This document shows, piece by piece, positions 12,001 through 22,400 of a stretch of 64,000 nt of DNA. Source of the stretch: Istiophorus platypterus (taxonomy: Eukaryota; Chordata; Actinopteri; Istiophoriformes; Istiophoridae). The notes under the pieces are model-generated. The model did no database searches and was not told the DNA's origin. It was given only the letters and a program-made list of their open reading frames with translations. Each line of letters begins with the position of its first letter. The stretch's first letter is position 1. Location: positions 11,114,946 to 11,178,945 of the forward strand of contig CM029129.1 in the NCBI GenBank assembly GCA_016859345.1, in the 5' to 3' direction. Both the position numbers and the translations under genes were made by a program.

Positions 12001-15000
12001 CACATGAACACAGAACAAGCTTTGGTTACTTGGTTAACATAATCATATACTCAAATCAATGACCTGACAATTTGTAGACTTAAAGAAAGATGGATTTTAA
12101 AGGAACAGAGTGAAGATAAATATCGTTTAATGAAATCAGTGGTCCGGACAAGATGCATTCACTCATGTGAACATGCACAGTTAATGTGCACAATGTATTC
12201 TGTACTACATATGGCTATAAACTTCTTATAGTTTCAAAAATGCAAATCCACAGTAGAAGTCAAGTTCACAAAGGCCGGTATGATAGACACGCCGGATGTA
12301 GACTTGAAAGTTAGCATTACAGCTATACCATTAGTTTTTTTTGAAAAGCTACATAACAACAACTAATGGCCACTCACATATTTTACATTTTCTACTCAAA
12401 ATTAAGTATAATAAATCAAAATTTCTCTCAAGGAGGAGGCACATGTGTGCACACAAATCCATTCCATACTTAAAGACCCATCTCCTGGAGGGGCGCCTCC
12501 CATCCCCAGGAGATACCAAAGAGAGAAGGAGGATGGCTTCTGCTTTACAGCCATAAGGGCTTGGCTTAACAAGAGCATGTTGTCATAAGAACAGCTGGGA
12601 CTTGCTTCAACCCAAGTAAAGCAAGTGAGCTGCCAGAGATATGGACTCAGCCGGTTGGTGCAACCTCCCTATGGCCTCACTCTGCTATATAATATAAGTC
12701 CAGCTACAATTCTTCTTATTCAGTATTGCACAGATACAGTCCTTTTACATTTCCTGTTCAAGTGATGGGTGTGTTAGGGAACTGTCACTGGTCATTTTTA
12801 GAAAGCAGAAAACTGAAAGCACAGGTAATCTCAGTCAATGACGCATATTTTCCACATACAGTAGTAATGAGAGTGGCGATTACACCTAATATATGGAATA
12901 GCGCTTTCTTCAGAACCTCTTTCAAGTTTCTTGTAAAATGTAGAACTGAGGAGCCTCCTAACATTGGACTGTGTCGAGATATACAGCCGATAGAAATGTT
13001 ACACATCCAAAGCCAAACTCAAGACATATGGTAGTTTGATTACAATACATTAGTTCTAAAAATTCAGAAATTTAAAATGAAAGCATTAAAACTGTAGTTG
13101 TATAGTCATGTTGGTTTGTGTAGTGTGGTTTGAAGTGTGTGTTGCATGCTATAAGTGTGTTCTGGTGTCTCCTCTTTGACATTACTGACCATGTCATACT
13201 GACAATAACTGACAATTGTTTATTGTGTCAGTTGCTGTAATGTCTATTTTTGTTTGCTCCACTATCTGTTAGAGGGTGCCACTCTCTTAATCTGGTCTTT
13301 TGTTTGTTTTTTTTTTCTTTTCTTCCAACTGTCAACCCTCTGCAATGGTAGAGCATCTTGGGATTGAATTTATGGGTATGGAACTATCCATTTTGAATTT
13401 CATTCCTAGCATAGCTACTAAACAGACGTCCGTCATCCTGACATGCTTCCATTCCGTCTGTGGTGTGAACTGTGAATCCTATTGTCCCTCGATTAACCGA
13501 TCGATCGCTTGATCAATCATATCATAACTCATCAGAATGACAAACCCTCAGTCACTGCAACAAATCCTCCATCAAACATCATTAACATGGATGTAATCAC
13601 CTGCACCTCTCATACATGTGTAATGAAAAGTAGAACTTAACTGAGTATAACTGAGCATTTTTTCTTTTTCGGACTGTTTTTATTTCTCTTTTTATTCCTC
13701 ATTCCATCCGTAACAAGCATGATGTATCATGTTTGTAGCTACCAGATGTCTTTCTTCAATCTTCAACTCCACCTATCCAATTGTTTTAGTTGTTTGTTTT
13801 TGGTGGCCGTTTTTCCTCTTGATATGCTCTTTATCTCTTTCTTTTTGTTCATGTGTGATCTTGTCCATGTTTTTTGCATAACCCCGTCATTAGTGGAGCT
13901 GAAATGTAACTTTGAAATATAAAATGTAATATCAGTTTTACCACCTTTAATTATCCTTTATGGATTGGATGCTGTGATTTGAGCATGCAATGCTATATTT
14001 AGAAACTAAAGTCATGTTTTTTTTTCTATCCGCTGCTATTTCCATCCTCCTTCATTGTTAGCTCTTGTTTTCTGCTATCTTTTCCAGAAAAGTGCTTTAG
14101 TGGTTGAGTGTAAAATAGATGCTGGAGGCATCTTTTCTCAGGTCATGTCATTATACAAGTGCAGTTATGTACTTAACCATGAGGACATTGTGCTGCCATA
14201 CCCACACCAGTGTCATTTCCCCTGCTAAAGATTAATTAAAAGCAGCTAACAAGCAATATTGGCAAAATATTACGCAGTTTATTGCTATAAATAAACTGAC
14301 TTTAGTGATTTATTTATGGCTTCAGAAAATTGTCGATGTAAAATGGCTGCTGGTGAATGATAGGAGGAAGCCGTGGATGGAAGGGGATGAATTTATTCAA
14401 TTCTTTTTTTATTACATTATTTATCAGGCACCACAATACCTCTTAGCCCCATCATTTTCCCTGGGGAAAAGAAAGAGTACACCTCAAGCTCACATAAGCT
14501 CTTCTCTGGAAAAGCCAAAAGCATCAGTCATGAGTTCTCCAGTTTCATATTTAATGATATTTTCATTTCAAAATTCTTGTTTCATAAATTACTTTTACAT
14601 AAAATCATTGTGCTTAATAGATGCCTGAGTAGATGAAGATGTCTGCACCATGATAGACTGGTAGATCATATAACTTTAGAAACATGGCACATTTCCAATT
14701 CACATGTGCATTGGTCCAATACTGCAGAGCTTGCAGGTTCTAGTGGTCATCAATTATAGGCCAATGGTATCATATATAATTAGAAAATACTTGGATTTTT
14801 AGAGAATGCAGTTGCTTAATAGATCAGTCTAATCTTTGCTGAGCCCCTGCCTCCAGGTTAATACAGCACAGGGACAGCCGCATCTGATGTATTTGTGACT
14901 ATGTGAAAAGAGAGGGGAAGGGAAGATGAAGCTTCATACTGCTCAGGATTTAGTGAAAAAAAGAAAGAAATGTAGATGTACTGTGAAAAGGTGGGAACAT

Positions 15001-18000
15001 GACCATTCAAGAGACTGATTTTTTTTCCCTCTCTTACCTCATTGTGTGCACGTGGTGTGTGTGTGCATGTGTGTATTTGTGGGTGTGATGTTGACAGAGG
15101 CAGAGGAACTCTACCAGAAAAGAGTCCTGACAATCACGGGTATTTGTGTGGCTCTGTTGGTGGTAGGCATCGTGTGTGTGGTTGCCTACTGTAAAACCAA
15201 GTAAGTTCTGCTGATAAATGGATCAGCTAATGATTTTTGAACATATAAACTATTCTTTCAGATTTCTACTACCATCTTCATATTATTAAATAAAAACAGT
15301 TTACTTTATACTCAAGCCGTTGTAATGGCCGTAAGGTGCAGCATAGGTGGGACTAATATGTTATTGTAGTCACTGTCTTCAAATATAGTCTTTTCATATT
15401 ATTTCATATTATATTAGACATATTTACAGGTAAGAAAGTTTATCTAGTTTTTACATCAAGTAATAAAGCATCATGTTAGATCAATACTTATGGCATGTTA
15501 ACCACAAAAATAAGAGAGAGAGTGAATGAAATTTTCTCAACAGGAAACAAAGAAAGAAGATGCACAATCATCTGCGACAAAACATGTGTCCAGAACACCC
15601 CAATCGTAACCTAGCTAATGGACCCAATCACCCAGGACCAGGCCCAGAGGAAATCCCTATGGTAGATGTGAGTTTTTTGAAAGGATTTGTAACTTCATTA
15701 AATTATACACATAAGGTGCACACAGAAATGCCCTTTGCTTAGTTCCATAATCATAGCTTGTCCCTTTTCATATTTCACTATCTGCCAAATCCATTTTTTC
15801 CCCTGATTTAGTACGTATCAAAGAATGTCCCTGCAACTGAACGAGTCATTCGGCCTGCAACAGAGGGATCCTTCCCTGCCAGCCATGCCTCTTCAAGATC
15901 TCACAACTCTTCCACACGTGCTCATTCATCAACTCACAGGTAAGAGTGCACAATTTATAACAGTTTTTTTCCTAATCATTTGTGCCTCAGAGGACATTCA
16001 GCACTGTCATCTTATAATAATATGGAATTACGCTCAAAGCGATTGATTAATTTGGTTGATTAGTTAAATGCCTTACTTCTGGAAACAGTTGCTTCAATTG
16101 TTGAGCTTCTTTTTTTTTTAAAGGCGTATATCTTTTCACGAAAGGGATAGAGAAGAAGAATCACTCTGGGATACTCTGCAGTGTGTACGTGTTAACACCT
16201 TTTTTTATTTCGTCAGACATGAGGAACGGACATGGAGCCTGGAACACTCTGACAGTATCCTCTCCGACTCTCCGGGAATGATGTCATCATCCGTGGGGAC
16301 CAGTAAATGCAGCAGTCCTGCGTGCATGGAGGCGCGGGCACGGCGCGCTGCACACTGTGGTTACTCTGACCCCCATCGGCCGGGCCTACAGTACGGGGAC
16401 TCCTTCGACTCGCTGGGAGACTCTCCGCACAGCGACAGGTGGGAAACAGACCTGTGTGGCTGATGTGGCACTGGGTTTGTCATGAACATTTTGAGAAGTT
16501 TCCTCTCTCTGCTGGTTCTCTCTCAGCCTCGAGAGGCCAGTCAGGGCACTCTGAGAGTCTCAGTGGAAATTGACACACAGCAAGCATGATGATGAAATAC
16601 GCTAAGGTAGGCAAGAGTGAGAAACAGTGCTTCTTTCAATGGGAACTCTGTGTGTACAGCTACTGTAACATTATTCCCTGGCAAGTAAGCAGGGAAGAGT
16701 GGCAATAGTGTTCCCTTTAGTTTTCTTCAAGGAACAACATGGCATTTTAGGAAATACACCTTTTTGTCGTCTTGCCTGGAGTCACATAAGAAAATAACAA
16801 TTTCATCTCTGTGTCACAATAGATCTAGGAGGCCTTTAGCCTTGCTTAGTACAATGAGTAGAAGCAAGAAGAAGCAGTTAGCAAGCACTATCTGTCAGAA
16901 GTGAGGAAATATGAATCCAAAGCCATCTATTTATCCTGTACCTATTTCAGTACTGAAGGCACAGAGAAATCAATCTTCTCAAGTGACTCTGGGCAGGGTA
17001 GCAAACAAGCATATTTCCCAAAATGTTGCACTATTCTTTCAGTAGTACTCAATGTCACCCTTGGCCTGAATCTGAACTTGCCTTTTTAGGGATCTCAGAT
17101 ACACCTCTTAATTTTGTTGTAGACCCCATCAGTGACCCCCAAATCCCAAAATTCCCTCTCTGCTCACTGCAGATGTTTTGAATTCCAATACAGTTCACAG
17201 CTGAATATCTATTGCTCAAATTTGGAGTATGTTTAAGAATCAACACAACCCCATAAAAACAGTTGCTCAGGTGTGGTATTTCTTTTTTTTAATAAGTTGC
17301 CAGGCATTAAAAAAATTAATAGCCATATATTTTATCAGGAAGGGAATGATTTCAAAGTTTAGTAGAGCAAACCTGTCTTTGCTGACCCTGTAACTGAAGA
17401 CCCTGCATTTATGGTTCGAAAAAACATTCCAAAGGATGCTATACATGAGGACATCCTGCACTTTCCTGTCATATAAGTTGTACACAGGCCCTTGTTCACC
17501 TTAGTTTTAAGTCTTCAGAATCGCTATATACTCTAATGTCTTCCTTCATCATCATCTGATCCATTTGAGATGGGTAACCACTGAAAAGGGCTCTGTACAA
17601 TGATAGCTCAGTGGAAGAAAAAAATGCATCCGCTGGATCAGTGTGCACACTGATCTCAGAACATCTGCAGCAAACGTGCAAAAGGGTGAACCCACTGGTT
17701 CTTGTCTGCGTTTTGGCTCAACAAGGTTCCATTAGCTGTACAGTTTTTTTGAAATTACATAACATTTGAGCTTACCAAAGGCACTATTAGGACCAGATGT
17801 AGAGTTAATGTGACACATTATCTAATTGTAGAGCTAAAGTTATCCTCTGTGATACATAGCTGGCTATTCCTGCAAGATGCATTCCTGCAGTGTTGAATAT
17901 GCAAATCAGCACAATCTTCAGTCTTGCTTTAACAAGTGAGCCAAAATGGAAGTGGGGCCTTCATCACTTTATAGTTTGTATCTATATCTGAACTGAAAAC

Positions 18001-19860
18001 ATGATTGCCAAAGTGTCAGCTCAAATATAATACAAATCACAAGAACCTGAAAAAACAGCATACTGCTATATGCACTATGCAGTTTTGGCAATATCTCTCT
18101 AAATATAAGGTATTAAAAGCAAGACCGATGCCTATAAATTGTCAAAAACTAACCGGACAATATAAGCATGTATGTATGAACAGGGCCTTGGCTACTGAGT
18201 TATTATGCAGAGCGAGATTGCATAACCAACATCCCTTCAGAGTCTTCTGAGGTAACAAACGCCTCTTCAATCATGGTGACAGCTTCTGCATAAGCTGAAT
18301 CAGCTTTGTTGTGGGAATATCTCAGGCTTGTGTCTCATGTGGTCCATTGTAGTTTCCCCAAGGAAATAAAAAGATGCTCTAAAGACTCCACAATGATTCA
18401 CAAGCAGGGATAGTTGCTATTCAAGTTTCCTTTTAAATTTATTGGCATTATTGTTTTGTGGGTTTGTGTTATGGTCTTATGACTAGGAAAAGATGTGCAT
18501 AACATCTGTGTTGATAACCATGAGTGTCTGATGTTTTGACAATCTAGACATTCTAAATTCTGGGAAATCGCAGAATTTACACCACCATGCTAAAAAAAGA
18601 TACATTAGCCAAAGGGCTGCTATAACACGGCTAAGTCCTAGTTCAAGGTAAAGTCTTAAAGACTTAAAAAGTCTGTTTTTAAAATTATTGTAATGTAGGA
18701 TAGTGAGTTGAATGGGCAAGCTTGTTGGGCAGGTTGCTCCCAAGCCGAGGAGTTTTGAGTAAGCAACTTAGTGACCATCAATCTTCAGGATAGAATGAAG
18801 GGCAGCCAAAACAGCTGCTCGAGCCTGAGGATCTGAGGACTGATTATAATCTAGGAAAAACTGCCCCCATACAATGAAAGACCTTAAAACCGTACAAAAT
18901 TTTTCATTTGGATTATCACTGCAATTGAAAATATCTCAGTGATAAGGGAGGATACTTCCATAGCTTACAGCATTTAAGCTCAAGTGCAAATCGAAGCTAA
19001 ATCTATGCACGGAAAATACTTTTTTTCCATTGAATATTTAAGTGTCAATTTGCTGGTTTCTAGTAGCTTCGCACTGAAAGTGCAAGTTTCATTTAGCAAA
19101 ATACCCATGAAGCATTCAAACTGCTTTTTGTACACTTCCTTTCTGTCTCCTCTGCTCTTATCTGTTCTTTACTAAACTATTTACCCCCCTTTTTATTTAC
19201 CACAGATACGTGTCAGCCCTGACGACACCAGCCCGCCTCTCACCAGTGGATTTCCATTACTCATTGCCCCCGCAGGTGCCTACCTTCCAGATCACATCCC
19301 CCAATGCCAGCCATGCCATGTCTCTCCCTCCTGCTGTCCACAACCCCTACCCTCTGGAGGATGACCAGCCTCTGCTGCGGCGCTACCAGGTGCCACTGCA
19401 CGATGCCCAGTGCCAGGAGCCCTACCGGCAGCAGCGTCGTACCTATCTAAATGACAGCAGGGGAAGCCTACCCTCCAGCCCCTATCGGCTGGCTGAGGAT
19501 GAAGACTATGAGACCACCCAGGAGTATCTCTCCTCTCGGGAGCAACCAAAGAGAAGTGGGTCCAGTGGAACCGGTAGCCGGCGCTGGCGGAGATCCAGAC
19601 TGAACGGCCACGTAGCCCCACGTGGATATGAGGCATCTCGGGACTATGGGTCTCGAAGCTGCCTAACTGATAGTGAGTCAGAGGAGGACGGTGAGAGCAC
19701 GCCCTTCCTCAGTATGCAGAACATGAATGCCGAGCCCTCCACCATCTACAGGCCGGTGGACAGTCGGACTTCTCACTCATCGGGGCGGCACAGTGGGCAT
19801 GGGAACATGCATACAAGACTTACACACTCACGCTCCAAACCGGACAATACACCCCATTAA
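5988..19860 (+). CDS. nrg2: neuregulin 2 (pro-neuregulin-2), 3' part of the gene: EGF domain, transmembrane segment, cytoplasmic tail
   Basis: Membrane-anchored precursor of an EGF-family ligand for ErbB3/ErbB4 receptors. Exons found: 5988-6087, alpha 9419-9489, beta 9894-9952, microexon 13352-13375, 15098-15200, 15544-15667, 15812-15939, 16217-16438, 19206-19860. All junctions are GT-AG and phases join without a break through either alpha or beta. The EGF domain (KCNDTEKAYCVNGG, then INQLSCK-like VNQLSCK), the segment VLTITGICVALLVVGIVCVV and the tail motifs YVSKNV, VGTSKC, VSALTTPARLSPVDFHYSL and QVPTF.ITSPN identify neuregulin 2 rather than neuregulin 1 (whose tail reads VSAMTTPARMSPVDFH). 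N-terminal and Ig exons lie upstream of the window. Teleosts have nrg2a and nrg2b copies; which this is cannot be decided from sequence alone. Tail to tail with the transporter gene at 24560. Confidence 0.95.
6293..6329 (+). repeat. (CAG)n trinucleotide repeat
   Basis: CAG repeated about twelve times with one CCG interruption, inside the nrg2 intron that follows the EGF exon. It is not in a recognised exon; the serine-rich open frame over it is an artefact. Confidence 0.9.
6829..7179. repeat. AT-rich interspersed element with inverted ends, copy 1
   Basis: The left end contains 'taaagattag' and 'gattagtcgatca'. The right end, read in reverse complement, begins 'gattagggctgcaacta' and repeats 'taaagattag', giving imperfect terminal inverted repeats. 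The terminal 'ttgcagccctaat' and internal 'attaatc' units match a short non-coding DNA-transposon-like repeat that is abundant in fish genomes. A second copy lies near 61310-61665. Confidence 0.7.
8785..9045 (+). mobile_element. decayed non-LTR retrotransposon (L2/CR1-like LINE) fragment, ORF2 C-terminus
   Basis: In frame 8750-9034 it reads TKKRNHITPFSALLHRLP, then RIDLSITYKAGHGLSPA. This follows the conserved tail of LINE reverse-transcriptase proteins (about T.RRDHITPVL..LHWLP ... RI.FKILLLTYKALHGLAPSY). A frame change near 8935 then gives YTHEHRSSLIPQS, matching the usual 'Y.P.R.LRSS' part, and the end near 'RKRVSLLELLKP' corresponds to the AF..AAP..WN region. Only the 3' tip of the element is present and it is frameshifted, so it is dead. 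Exact clade uncertain. Confidence 0.75.
9419..9489 (+). CDS. nrg2: nrg2 alternative exon alpha (EGF C-terminal part)
   Basis: Acceptor 'ccttcccag', donor 'gtatgt'. Encodes CPAGYFGPRCLQTEPRRLSM then PNP, adding the last two EGF cysteines and a juxtamembrane stretch. It resembles the mammalian neuregulin 2 alpha segment (CPNGFFGQRC, RLYMPDP). It enters with one base and leaves with one base (a), so it splices in frame to the transmembrane exon as P-K-A-E-E-L. Expected to be mutually exclusive with the beta exon. Confidence 0.92.
9716..9893 (+). promoter_or_regulatory. extended pyrimidine tract before nrg2 beta exon
   Basis: About 175 nt are overwhelmingly C and T, with many CTCTCT, TTTCT and TCTTT units, running up to acceptor 'tttccatcag'. 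This far exceeds a normal polypyrimidine tract and is the kind of sequence bound by PTB proteins. A second CT-rich block (9576-9619) ends in an unused acceptor-like 'ccttctcag'. Confidence 0.6.
9894..9952 (+). CDS. nrg2: nrg2 alternative exon beta (EGF C-terminal part)
   Basis: Acceptor 'ttccatcag', donor 'gtatgt'. Encodes CPNDFTGDRCQTYVMASFY plus one base. It has the same entry and exit phases as the alpha exon, so either can be used. The residues are very close to neuregulin 1 beta (CPNEFTGDRCQNYVMASFY) and less like mammalian neuregulin 2 beta (CPVGYTGDRCQQFAMVNFS). It can splice to the microexon at 13352 (beta-1-like) or straight to the transmembrane exon (beta-2-like). Confidence 0.93.
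9953..13351 (+). other. nrg2: nrg2 intron between beta exon and microexon
   Basis: Holds the TGCATG cluster in its first 350 nt, a T run near 10950 and one further TGCATG at 13143-13148, about 200 nt before the microexon. No other exon or repeat family was recognised with confidence. Confidence 0.65.
10001..10295 (+). promoter_or_regulatory. cluster of four TGCATG (Rbfox-type) motifs downstream of nrg2 beta exon
   Basis: TGCATG occurs at 10001-10006, 10146-10151, 10189-10194 and 10290-10295, that is 49 to 343 nt past the beta donor. By chance about 0.07 copies are expected in 300 nt. UGCAUG in the downstream intron is the established binding site through which Rbfox proteins promote exon inclusion in brain and muscle. 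Function here is inferred from position. Confidence 0.65.
13352..13375 (+). CDS. nrg2: nrg2 24-nt microexon (beta-1-type juxtamembrane insert)
   Basis: Preceded by a T-rich tract and acceptor 'aatggtag', followed by donor 'gtatgg'. Joined to the beta exon's final C it reads Q-HLGIEFM and runs on in frame as E-A-E-E-L from the transmembrane exon. HLGIEFM is identical to the neuregulin 1 beta-1 insert. Length 24 nt and phase 1 at both sides allow inclusion or skipping without changing frame. Too short to be found as an open frame; identified from the residue match and splice phases. Confidence 0.88.
13376..15097 (+). other. nrg2: nrg2 intron between microexon and transmembrane exon
   Basis: No exon recognised. 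The end is GT-rich and contains TGCATG at 15064-15069, about 30 nt before the transmembrane exon. Confidence 0.65.
15098..15200 (+). CDS. nrg2: nrg2 transmembrane exon
   Basis: Acceptor 'gttgacag', donor 'gtaagt'. Encodes the juxtamembrane AEELYQKR, a site region for ectodomain shedding in neuregulins, then the single transmembrane span TITGICVALLVVGIVCVVAY and the stop-transfer CKTK. This block is nearly invariant between neuregulins 1 and 2. Confidence 0.95.
15544..15667 (+). CDS. nrg2: nrg2 cytoplasmic-tail exon 1
   Basis: Acceptor 'tctcaacag', donor 'gtgagt'. Begins KQRKKMHNHLRQNMCPEH and continues NRNLANGPNHPGPGPEEIPM-VD, matching the membrane-proximal tail of neuregulin 2 (KQMHNHLRQNMCP). 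Ends in phase 0. Confidence 0.93.
15812..15939 (+). CDS. nrg2: nrg2 cytoplasmic-tail exon 2
   Basis: Acceptor 'cctgatttag', donor 'gtaaga'. Encodes YVSKNVPATERVIRPATEGS followed by a Ser/His-rich stretch (SHASSRSHNSSTRAHSSTH). YVSKNVPAT is diagnostic of neuregulin tails. A different frame gives an unrelated-looking open reading frame that should be ignored. Confidence 0.93.
16217..16438 (+). CDS. nrg2: nrg2 cytoplasmic-tail exon 3
   Basis: Acceptor 'tttcgtcag', donor 'gtggga'. Encodes HEERTWSLEHSDSILSDSPG, then SSSVGTSKCSSPACMEARAR and SFDSLGDSPHSD before a split arginine. The motifs VGTSKC, SPAC.EARARRAA and DSPHS match neuregulin 2. Confidence 0.94.
16439..19205 (+). other. nrg2: nrg2 last intron
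   Basis: About 2.8 kb with no recognised exon, RNA gene or repeat family. Open frames here are short and without recognisable domains. Confidence 0.6.
19206..19860 (+). CDS. nrg2: nrg2 terminal coding exon
   Basis: Acceptor 'ttaccacag'. Encodes 218 codons including the TAA at 19858. Starts YVSALTTPARLSPVDFHYSL, then QVPTFQITSPNASHAMSLPP, DQPLLRRY, EDEDYETTQEYLSSRE and RRWRRSRLNGHVA, all features of the neuregulin 2 tail. It ends in a Ser/His-rich stretch without the mammalian poly-Gly/Pro expansions. A minus-strand open frame at 19292-19636 is its shadow. Confidence 0.96.
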
Positions 19861-22400
19861 AGAGTGAAAATGAACCAACAAAAATCAATATAGTATAGAC
19901 CTGCATCTATGAGAAATATTTTTATTTTATATAACTGACAGATATTCTAAACAAATGAAATATTTATTTTCATTTTAGCAAAAGTTGTCTACTAGTTAAC
20001 AGCAAAGACTTTTTTATAGGGAAAACTCTATTTATATGTACATTTTGATTTACAGCATAAAAAGATGTGCCAGTTTTTTCACAACGTAAAAAATAGAGTA
20101 ATATTGTGGTGCCTTTTGCTGTATGCCGATGCCAGAGGGCCAGTGGAGGTTTTTGTAGCCTTTCTTATATGGACGCCTCATTTTTTATACACGTTTATGT
20201 TTTTTTTTTTTTCCTCTCTGGTTTCCTGTTTTACTTTCTTTCCAAGTTGCGTTCTTTGAGGAGTCTAGCCCCACTGGAACATAACCCCTACCATATCATG
20301 CAATATAAACCACTTCAACATAAAGTGTATGTTTACATTAATATGATTCACCTATAGGTTTTATGATTTGGGATTTATAGAACGCCTGACAAATACAATG
20401 TAAATCCTTTTTGCCCTCTGACTAGTGTCTACCAAGAGATAGGACGCGTGAAAGAGAGAGAGAATGTGTGGTTTGTGTCTGCGTGCGCGCATGTCAGTTT
20501 GCTTGCATGTATTTGTGATTGTTAGATGAATTTCATGTTTGTTGTGGAAACATCAAATGTGTGGGTCTACTGATGTCTCAGCGGAGCTGACAGAAGAGTG
20601 TCCCAGAGGCTCACCAAATAGTGCTTTATCGGGACAGTGACCCCCCAGTGTAGGTGGACAGTTGAGGCTGCTGTAGGGTTGTATGTTATGCAGGTCATTG
20701 CTTGATGTGTTTACAGATACTCTGCCCCTTTCCCTGCCTGCCACAGTTAAGTCCCTTTTATTTCTCAGCAGGTTTTCCTCATGTTAGCCTGTTAAGGCCA
20801 ACAGACACTGAGCCGCTTGGCACAGGGTGACCCCTGCTATCAGAGGCAGTGGCAAAACAAAAAGATTGCATCTGTTTTCACTCAACTCCCACCCTAATCC
20901 CATGCCTCATCATCTTTCTGTGTCCATTCTGTTTCCGTGGCTCATGTTAAAGGGCCACACAGTGTCTCAGGATTTCCACATGCCCCCCGCCGCCCCCAAA
21001 CCCCGTTCATCTACTTCCTCTACCTAAGGTCTACCTAAGACTAAGGTTCTCAGATGTCGAGAGCCCAAATGTTAACATACAGTCTGCCAGTTCCCTGAAC
21101 ACTCCCATTTAGAGAGAATGAAAGTCAAGTGAAAGCAGCTCATTGGAGAACAGTACAGAACATAATAGACGATATAAATGAAATACATGTGAAACTTTGG
21201 AGGATCATACAATGCAAAAATATGCAAACTTTCTATTTTGCTGTTTGATTACATCATTTTCTAAGAGGTGACTGTAGTGTGTTGTGTGTGAAAAAAAACT
21301 ATGTGATGCCTATAGTGTAGAATGAATTAACATGATATAAATGCGTATTTACATGAGTTATTTTTTAAAGCCATTATGCAGCCATCTATGAAGTTGTCAG
21401 CCTTTCTTGTTCACATACTGTCCATTGAATGACTGTGTCCATGAATTATTTTATCACTTGGTTTAGACTGCTCCACTTTACACACTTTGCACACTTCCAA
21501 GTAATGTCAAATAGCATCCAAATATTGTCTCCTCCAATAGTACTGTGTACTACTTTGTCTTGTTGACAGATCTAGTCTTTTCAAATTTAGTCCGTAATGA
21601 TAATAATTTTAAAAGTAAACAAGATCATTTAAGCCCTCTCTCCTCCACTGAAGAAAAAGTAAATATTTAAAAGATAATTCAAGAAAAAGTCAAAACTTAT
21701 TAAAGGTGACTCAGTGAGAGAGTACAGCTGATGATTTTTCATCGCTGTTGGTGTGATTCTATGCCGAATGCTGAGTCATCACGTGGGTATCGGTTAAAAA
21801 AAAAAAATCTCAAAAAGATTGACCTGCAATTTTATCTGCTATATGGTAAATGCACAGTGGTATTGTTATAGAGAATGGTCTTTGGTCACACCTCACTTGC
21901 AGATATTTCAGAGTTTCTCACCTCTGGGTCTAATTTTGTATGTCTGAAAAATGCAAAAGAAGACAGTGCTCCTCTAGTTTAAACGTGATACTCCCTTCAC
22001 TCTGCCAGTTCTCTCACCCAATTGAGACGCTACCAGGCACCTCCTGCCAGTCTCTTCTGTTTAATTTTATGACCCCACCAAGCAACCCCCTCCCCCCCAA
22101 CCCCAAACCCCCACCTGACCCAACCCTCGCTTGAAAATGTTTGAACACCTCTCCTCTGCATGTCCTTGTGGTCAAGGTTAGATGGGTGCATGGTTAAAAA
22201 GCAGCAGACAATTCTTTTCCAGTCAGTGAAAGTGTATTTCATTTAACATTCAGCAATAAAAAAGAACCTTTCCCCATGTCATTCCTGAAATATGCTAGAA
22301 AAAAAGAAAAATGCGAGATTGTCATAGATTGTAAAATAAAATGAAAAATGAATCCACCTGTTCATATGAGAAAATAAATCTTTATTCATATCATCTTACG
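19861..22400 (+). other. nrg2: probable nrg2 3' UTR
   Basis: AT-rich, gene-free sequence follows the nrg2 stop. AATAAA hexamers cluster at 22255-22260, 22335-22340 and 22373-22378, a plausible set of poly(A) signals about 2.4 kb past the stop. An earlier, shorter 3' end cannot be excluded. Confidence 0.5.

Noticed and set aside
19292..19636. 114-codon minus-strand open frame
   Set aside because: Antisense shadow of the GC-rich final nrg2 coding exon.
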